Source: CAXMNX01 sp051009475
GTDB taxonomy: Bacteria; Pseudomonadota; Alphaproteobacteria; Rhodobacterales; Rhodobacteraceae
Length of the DNA stretch: 11,411 nt
Direction of reading: 5' to 3'
Assembly (NCBI GenBank): GCA_051009475.1
Contig: JBPCWO010000132.1
Coordinates: forward strand, 1 to 11,411
This document shows, in pieces, positions 8,701 to 11,411 of the stretch. How positions within the stretch are numbered: position 1 is the first letter of the stretch; every line of letters starts with the position of its first letter. Below the pieces are notes generated by a model that was not told the DNA's origin, searched no databases, and worked only from the letters and a program-made list of their open reading frames with translations. Made by a program: the position numbers and the translations under genes.

Positions 8701-8757
8701 CCCACGCGATTGAGCACGATCGATCAGCCGGCCACCATTTTCAAGACGACGGCTCAT
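5743..8757 (-). CDS. soxA: Sarcosine oxidase, alpha subunit
   Basis: This 1004-residue large subunit is of normal family length. The N-terminal part (about 15-100, RGFAFNGKSMRGLHGDTLAS) resembles the 2Fe-2S-type fold seen in this family but has no iron-sulfur cysteine cluster. A Rossmann dinucleotide site VVVIGGGIAGL (171-181) starts the NAD-binding domain, with a second one around 320-340. The C-terminal region (about 615-1000) is a GcvT-like folate domain (LLDASTLGKLIVSGPDA, GELSYEIAVP, AEKGFIMIGDETDGTVIP) where tetrahydrofolate would accept the methyl carbon. The ATG at 8757 overlaps the soxD stop as ATGA and has GGAGGG 7 bases upstream. The open frame continues 54 codons further up but only through soxD in another frame, so that extension is rejected. 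Confidence 0.96.
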   Translation of the reverse strand: MSRRLENGGRLIDRAQSRGFAFNGKSMRGLHGDTLASALLANGQMLVGRSFKYHRPRGIVASGAEEPNALVNLGQDKTFEPNARATTTELFNGLTAESQNHWPSLEFDIGEINALLARFLPAGFYYKMFMWPRVFWKHIYEPFIRTSAGLGRPPKHRDADHYEHFNITTDVVVIGGGIAGLTAAKTAADSGAEVLLIEQAAHWGGRAPVDSVEIDGQPADQWIESTLKTLTALPNVTVRNRTMGAGIYDHGYVLALERITDHAPDPSVPRHRLWRIRAKQVITATGAIERSLSFAGNDLPGVMLASAVRDYVVNYGVTPGEKTVVVTNNDDGYKTAIALANAGLEVPVVLDARAEATGELAEKARELGVRITPGRGIAKVVGKGRVQAVHVCNQSGDGSAIEEIKANCVAMSGGWSPVVHLWSHCGGKLTWSDTDAHFRPDPKRAPTGADGQDFVLSAGSASGELVTDAVLQDAHRAGTRAAQNAGCKSVAVKAPTSLTEHPKPMEAVWNMPANAPYKLRSKTWLDYQNDVKVTDVELAAREGFESVEHAKRYTTLGMATDQGKLSNINGLAVLAQTLGEQIPNVGTTTFRPPYAPITMGSIAGEARGELFQPIRRTPIHEWHEENGAHWEPVGHWRRPYAFPQKGESVDDAVIREVNTTRNAVGLLDASTLGKLIVSGPDAGQFLDMLYTNMMSTLKAGKCRYGLMCSENGFLTDDGVVARIDENTWLCHTTTGGAERIHAHMEEWLQTEWWDWRVFVANVTEQFAQIGVVGPNSREVLQKLGGTIDLSREAMPFMAWAEGAIGNIPARAFRISFSGELSYEIAVPASQGRAFWDKLLEAGAEFGITPYGTEALHIMRAEKGFIMIGDETDGTVIPQDLGLNWAISKKKDDYLGKRAQERSHMTDPLRWKLVGLETTDGSVLPDGAYAAEPGLNENGQRRTEGRVTSTYNSPTLGRGIAMGLVVRGPDRMGEELEFPRIDGSIVKARIVDPVFFDPEGEKQNV

Positions 8758-9083
8758 ACCAGAACCCTCCACGCCCATCCCGGGCGCTTTTTGCTGATCA
8801 CATCCTGGATCTCGGCGGGTGGAGCATCTGTTTGTGCCAAATAAGTTCCGAATACCTCCAACGTGACGGTATCGCGAGCAGCGTGAAACCACTTGCCGCA
8901 TCCGTTGGCGTGTCGCCAACGTTCGAAATGAATCCCGCGCGGGTTCTCACGCTGGAACAAATAGCCCTCAAAATCCTCGTCGGACGACTCTGGCCCGTGT
9001 CGCTTCAAATGCGCTTCGCCGCCCGGGGCAAGCTCGGTCTCGTCGCAATCGATGTTGCAATAGGGACAATTCAGGATCAGCAT
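8754..9083 (-). CDS. soxD: Sarcosine oxidase, delta subunit
   Basis: This is a 109-residue zinc-binding subunit. The expected ligands are all present: Cys6 and Cys9 (NCPYC), His58 and Cys62 (RHANGCGKWF), matching the Cys-Cys-His-Cys set known for the delta subunit of this enzyme. Other family segments are LFQRENPRGIHFERWRH and FHAARDT. Delta contributes to assembly of the tetramer and has no known catalysis. The ATG at 9083 is preceded by GAGGTG (9089-9094) at 5 bases; this box overlaps the stop codon of the upstream hypothetical gene. The stop overlaps the soxA start by 4 bases (ATGA). Confidence 0.95.
   Translation of the reverse strand: MLILNCPYCNIDCDETELAPGGEAHLKRHGPESSDEDFEGYLFQRENPRGIHFERWRHANGCGKWFHAARDTVTLEVFGTYLAQTDAPPAEIQDVISKKRPGWAWRVLV
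8765..8770 (-). promoter_or_regulatory. Ribosome binding site deciding the soxA start
   Basis: GGAGGG on the minus strand lies 7 bases before ATG 8757. It is embedded in the last codons of soxD and fixes the soxA start at the ATGA overlap. Confidence 0.8.
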
Positions 9084-9092
9084 CTCATCACC

Positions 9093-9620
9093 TCAGAGCG
9101 CACTTAGGCACGCCTGGATCGCCCCAAGCGCAGCGCGATGGTCCGCCAAGCCAATTTCCAGCTGGTCGGAACCTTCGTTAATTGAAATCGTCAACTGATC
9201 GCCGGTCTCGACCAGCGCTTCATGTTCCGTGATCTCGTTCAGCGCCTCGAACGGTAGCATAAAGTCACCGTCCCGCGCTTCCGTCGAACGCGCCAAGGTC
9301 ACTTGGCCGTCAATCGCGACTTCGAGCGCGACCTCACCGTTACGCAACTCCTCTGACGATCCAAATCCTGCAACGTGCCAGCGTTGTCCAGTAACGGTCT
9401 GGTAATATGTATAGACCATCGCTTGGTCGCCAGTCGATCGGATCTCCAGTGCGGCAAAACAAATGCCCTTCGATTGTATTCGTGCGATCTTGTACCCGGC
9501 GATGTCCCCGAACGGGACGATCTGGGCGGCAGCTGGCAGTCCCAAAGTGATTGCCGCTGCCAGCAGCACTAATGCCAAAGCCCTTCTCGCCGCATGAGCG
9601 CTGAAGTTCAAATGTGACAT
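9093..9620 (-). CDS. Exported hypothetical protein encoded inside the sarcosine oxidase operon
   Basis: I do not recognise this 175-residue protein. Residues 1-32 form a clear Sec-type signal peptide: basic n-region with Arg12-Arg13, hydrophobic core ALALVLLAAAITLGL and a PAAA-Q cleavage region after about Ala32. No lipobox cysteine is present, so a soluble periplasmic protein is expected. The mature part has alternating beta-like segments (GYKIARIQSKGICFAALEI, AMVYTYYQTVTGQRWHVAGF, VALEVAIDG, QLTISI) and only two cysteines, Cys54 and Cys171, which could form a disulfide joining N- and C-terminal parts. The layout, with a C-terminal 'AALGAIQACL' segment, recalls small secreted proteins of alphaproteobacteria such as the IalB group, but this is only a resemblance. 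The ATG shares its A with the soxB stop (TAATG), AGGAG (9631-9635) lies 10 bases upstream, and soxD starts 9 bases after its stop. It is therefore firmly part of the operon. Confidence 0.85.
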   Translation of the reverse strand: MSHLNFSAHAARRALALVLLAAAITLGLPAAAQIVPFGDIAGYKIARIQSKGICFAALEIRSTGDQAMVYTYYQTVTGQRWHVAGFGSSEELRNGEVALEVAIDGQVTLARSTEARDGDFMLPFEALNEITEHEALVETGDQLTISINEGSDQLEIGLADHRAALGAIQACLSAL

Positions 9621-10864
9621 TAGTGCGCCACTCCTGCCGCCACGCTTTCATCAATGAACCGTCCCTCGCGGAATCGCTCCAGTCCAAATTCCGCCGTCAG
9701 CGGCGACACGCCCTTGGCCATCAACTCAGCCATTCCCCATCCAGAACCTGGTATCGATTTAAAACCACCGGTTCCCCAGCCGCAGTTGAAAAAACAATTC
9801 TCAAGCGGCGTTTTTGACAGGATCGGAGAGCGATCACCGGTCATGTCAACGATCCCGCCCCATTGCCGCAACATCTTGAGACGCGAAATGATCGGGAATG
9901 TCTCGACGAGCGCCCTCACCGTTTCTTCGATGTGATGGAAGCTGCCGCGTTGAGTATAATTATTGTAACCATCCGCGCCGCCGCCGATGACCATTTCGCC
10001 TTTGTCAGATTGGCTCATATAGCCGTGAACGGTGTTGGCCATAACGACGACGTCCATGCAGGGCTTGATCGGTTCGGAAACAAGCGCTTGCAGGGCGACG
10101 GACTCGATTGGCAATCTAAAACCTGCCATTGCGGCCAAGTGGCCAGAATGGCCCGCCACAACGACCCCCAATTTTTCGCAATCGATGTCGCCGCGATTGG
10201 TGGTCACTCCGACAATTCTTCCAGCTTCAGAGCGGATACCGGTGACTTCGCATTTCTGGATCACGTCCATACCCATTTCCGAGCACTTTCGCGCATATCC
10301 CCACGCGACCGCATCGTGCCGTGCCGTGCCGCCACGCGCCTGCCAAAGTGCGCCCAGTACAGGATACCGCGGGCCACGGATCTCGATAATCGGGCAGAGT
10401 TGTTTGACTTTCTCCGGTGTGATGTATTCCGTCGTTACCCCTTGTAGGGCATTGGCATGTGCTGTGCGATTGTAACCGCGCACCTCGTGCTCGGTCTGCG
10501 CCAGCATCATGACCCCGCGCGGGCTGAACATGACGTTGTAATTCAAGTCTTGGCTCAAATTTTCGTAAAGACCACGTGCTTTTTCGTATATCGCTGCCGA
10601 CGCGTCCTGCAGATAATTCGATCGGATGATGGTCGTGTTGCGCCCCGTATTGCCTCCGCCCAACCAGCCCTTTTCCAGGATGGCAATATTCCTGATCCCA
10701 TGGTTCTTGCCCATGTAATAGGCAGTGGCGAGCCCATGTCCGCCAGCACCGATTATGATAACATCATAGCGTCGCTTCGGTTCCGGGCTGGACCAAGCGC
10801 GGCTCCAGCCTTGATGATCTCGAAATGCTTCGCGCGCGACTGCAAAGGCAGAATACCGGCTCAT
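9620..10864 (-). CDS. soxB: Sarcosine oxidase, beta subunit
   Basis: This 414-residue catalytic subunit binds FAD and covalent FMN and oxidises sarcosine. The FAD Rossmann motif VIIIGAGGHGLATAYY spans 35-50. The following EKGWLGGGNTGRNTTIIRSNY (64-84) is characteristic of the subunit. His183 in RGGTARHDAVAWGYAR corresponds to the histidine known to carry FMN in heterotetrameric sarcosine oxidase. The C-terminal WGGIVDMTGDRSPILSKTP and GWGTGGFKSIPGSGWGMAELMA (361-382) form the flavin-contact end. The ATG at 10864 has AAGGGA (10875-10880) at 10 bases and gives the family N-terminus MSRYSAF. The open frame extends 42 codons further upstream (to 10990) with unlike sequence, rejected as start. It is the first gene of the operon. 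Confidence 0.96.
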   Translation of the reverse strand: MSRYSAFAVAREAFRDHQGWSRAWSSPEPKRRYDVIIIGAGGHGLATAYYMGKNHGIRNIAILEKGWLGGGNTGRNTTIIRSNYLQDASAAIYEKARGLYENLSQDLNYNVMFSPRGVMMLAQTEHEVRGYNRTAHANALQGVTTEYITPEKVKQLCPIIEIRGPRYPVLGALWQARGGTARHDAVAWGYARKCSEMGMDVIQKCEVTGIRSEAGRIVGVTTNRGDIDCEKLGVVVAGHSGHLAAMAGFRLPIESVALQALVSEPIKPCMDVVVMANTVHGYMSQSDKGEMVIGGGADGYNNYTQRGSFHHIEETVRALVETFPIISRLKMLRQWGGIVDMTGDRSPILSKTPLENCFFNCGWGTGGFKSIPGSGWGMAELMAKGVSPLTAEFGLERFREGRFIDESVAAGVAH

Positions 10865-10904
10865 TCGACTTTTGTCCCTTTCTGCGGGGTCGCCCTCTCT
10901 TTCC

Positions 10905-10933
10905 AAAATACGCGGAGTTTGTGAAGGCGACAA
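10905..10933 (-). promoter_or_regulatory. Possible promoter of the sarcosine oxidase operon
   Basis: On the minus strand TTGTCG (10928-10933) and TATTTT (10905-10910) are separated by exactly 17 bases, each matching 4 of 6 consensus positions. Transcription would begin near 10898, about 34 bases before the soxB ATG. The position is sensible but the matches are moderate. Confidence 0.35.
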
Positions 10934-10954
10934 ACGGCAGGACGCCGCGGTTTC

Positions 10955-10982
10955 GCGACACGTCGTCGTGACGTGCTGTCGC
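10955..10982. repeat. Nested inverted repeat between soxB and ccmI, possible operator
   Basis: Outer arms GCGACA (10955-10960) and TGTCGC (10977-10982) are perfect inverted repeats, nearly extended by TTT and AAA outside. Inside, CACGTC (10959-10964) and GACGTG (10970-10975) form a second perfect dyad with a 5-base loop. The element is about 22 bases upstream of the possible soxB -35 box, where an activator would bind, and about 50 bases before the ccmI start. It is not followed by a T-run, so it is not a terminator. Confidence 0.4.
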
Positions 10983-11033
10983 AAATGCATGAAATCTCTT
11001 TAAGAATGGTCAGTTGGCGACTAACTGGGGGCT

Positions 11034-11411
11034 ATGGTTTTTTGGCTAATCACTTTGGCAATTGCGATTTTCGTCACAGTTATATTGTTGGCTGCGGCTC
11101 GGAAAGGCTCGAGTGAGTCCGACATTCGTGGAAATGTTGATAGCGACATTGCGGTTTACAAGGATCAACTTTCAGAAGTCAATCGTGACCTGGCGCGCGG
11201 CGTTCTAAGCAACTCAGAAGCCGAACAAGTCCGCCTTGAAATTTCCCGCAGAATACTCGAAGCCGACAAACGCCAGGAGAGCGCCAAGACAATCCAAACT
11301 GACAATCCCCGCGCTGCAATATTAATTCTGTCAGTAATCGTACTGTTTGGCAGTGTCGCGATTTACGCCGGGATTGGTGCGCCGGGTTACAGCGACCTTC
11401 CAATCAAATCC
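11034..11411 (+). CDS. ccmI: Cytochrome c biogenesis protein CcmI, N-terminal part
   Basis: The frame is open from ATG 11034 to the end of the window (126 codons, no stop), so the gene is cut by the window edge. CcmI belongs to the cytochrome c maturation system, where it delivers apocytochrome c to the haem ligation complex. The visible part shows the family layout: a first membrane segment (about 3-21), a short charged coiled-coil region with YKDQLSEVNRDLARGVLSNS (42-61) and IARR-like EISRRIL (69-75), then a second membrane segment (about 94-113) ending in IGAPGYSDLP (114-123), a hallmark of alphaproteobacterial CcmI. The periplasmic TPR part would lie beyond the window. A GGGGG run (11027-11031) just before the start is a weak ribosome binding site. 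It is divergent from soxB, with 169 bases between them, and is probably unrelated to it in function. Confidence 0.88.
   Translation, partial: MVFWLITLAIAIFVTVILLAAARKGSSESDIRGNVDSDIAVYKDQLSEVNRDLARGVLSNSEAEQVRLEISRRILEADKRQESAKTIQTDNPRAAILILSVIVLFGSVAIYAGIGAPGYSDLPIKS

Noticed and set aside
8758..8919. Upstream extension of soxA by 54 codons
   Set aside because: It lies wholly within soxD in another frame, its residues are unlike the family, and ATG 8757 has a strong GGAGGG box and an ATGA overlap.
9863..10447. Plus-strand open frame (194 codons) opposite soxB
   Set aside because: It is a shadow frame of a well-conserved flavoprotein, with no supporting start signal.
10865..10990. Upstream extension of soxB by 42 codons
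   Set aside because: The Arg/Cys-rich translation does not resemble the family N-terminus and contains the promoter-like and dyad sequences; ATG 10864 gives the expected MSRYSAF start.

Overview
The window looks like chromosomal DNA of an alphaproteobacterium, most likely of the order Rhodobacterales (Roseobacter group). This is inferred from the protein types: a heterotetrameric sarcosine oxidase in the order B-D-A-G, an Atm1-type exporter, a LysM protein with an acidic linker beside a LOG-family protein, and a CcmI with the short 'ARGVL' heptad style. No taxonomic search was possible. I see no mobile element, CRISPR array, rRNA or tRNA, and coding density is high. The largest gap between genes is 192 bases.

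Layout. On the minus strand at 45-1856 is an Atm1/ABCB7-like half-size ABC exporter. Upstream of it, also on the minus strand (1972-3660, GTG start), is a membrane-anchored, very acidic protein with two Ig-like modules and a C-terminal LysM domain. Divergent from that, on the plus strand (3788-4333), is a LOG-family (TIGR00730) nucleotide phosphoribohydrolase. It converges on an iron-type superoxide dismutase, sodB, on the minus strand (4386-4985).

The second half (5178-10864, minus strand) is a complete sarcosine oxidase operon read soxB, an extra gene, soxD, soxA, soxG. All joints are overlaps or a gap of at most 9 bases, so the five genes are almost certainly cotranscribed and translationally coupled. 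The enzyme oxidises sarcosine (N-methylglycine) to glycine, with the methyl carbon leaving as 5,10-methylene-tetrahydrofolate or formaldehyde and oxygen reduced to hydrogen peroxide. The inserted gene between soxB and soxD encodes an exported protein of 175 residues that I do not recognise. It is the most interesting item here, because the oxidase itself is cytoplasmic. Divergent from soxB, on the plus strand and running off the end, is the 5' part of ccmI (cytochrome c biogenesis).

Regulatory signals are only suggestive: a promoter-like pair and a nested inverted repeat upstream of soxB, a promoter-like pair upstream of the LOG gene, and small hairpins around sodB. Several genes have longer in-frame upstream extensions; I chose starts from Shine-Dalgarno position and family-like N-termini (LOG 3788, soxG 5750, soxA 8757, soxB 10864).
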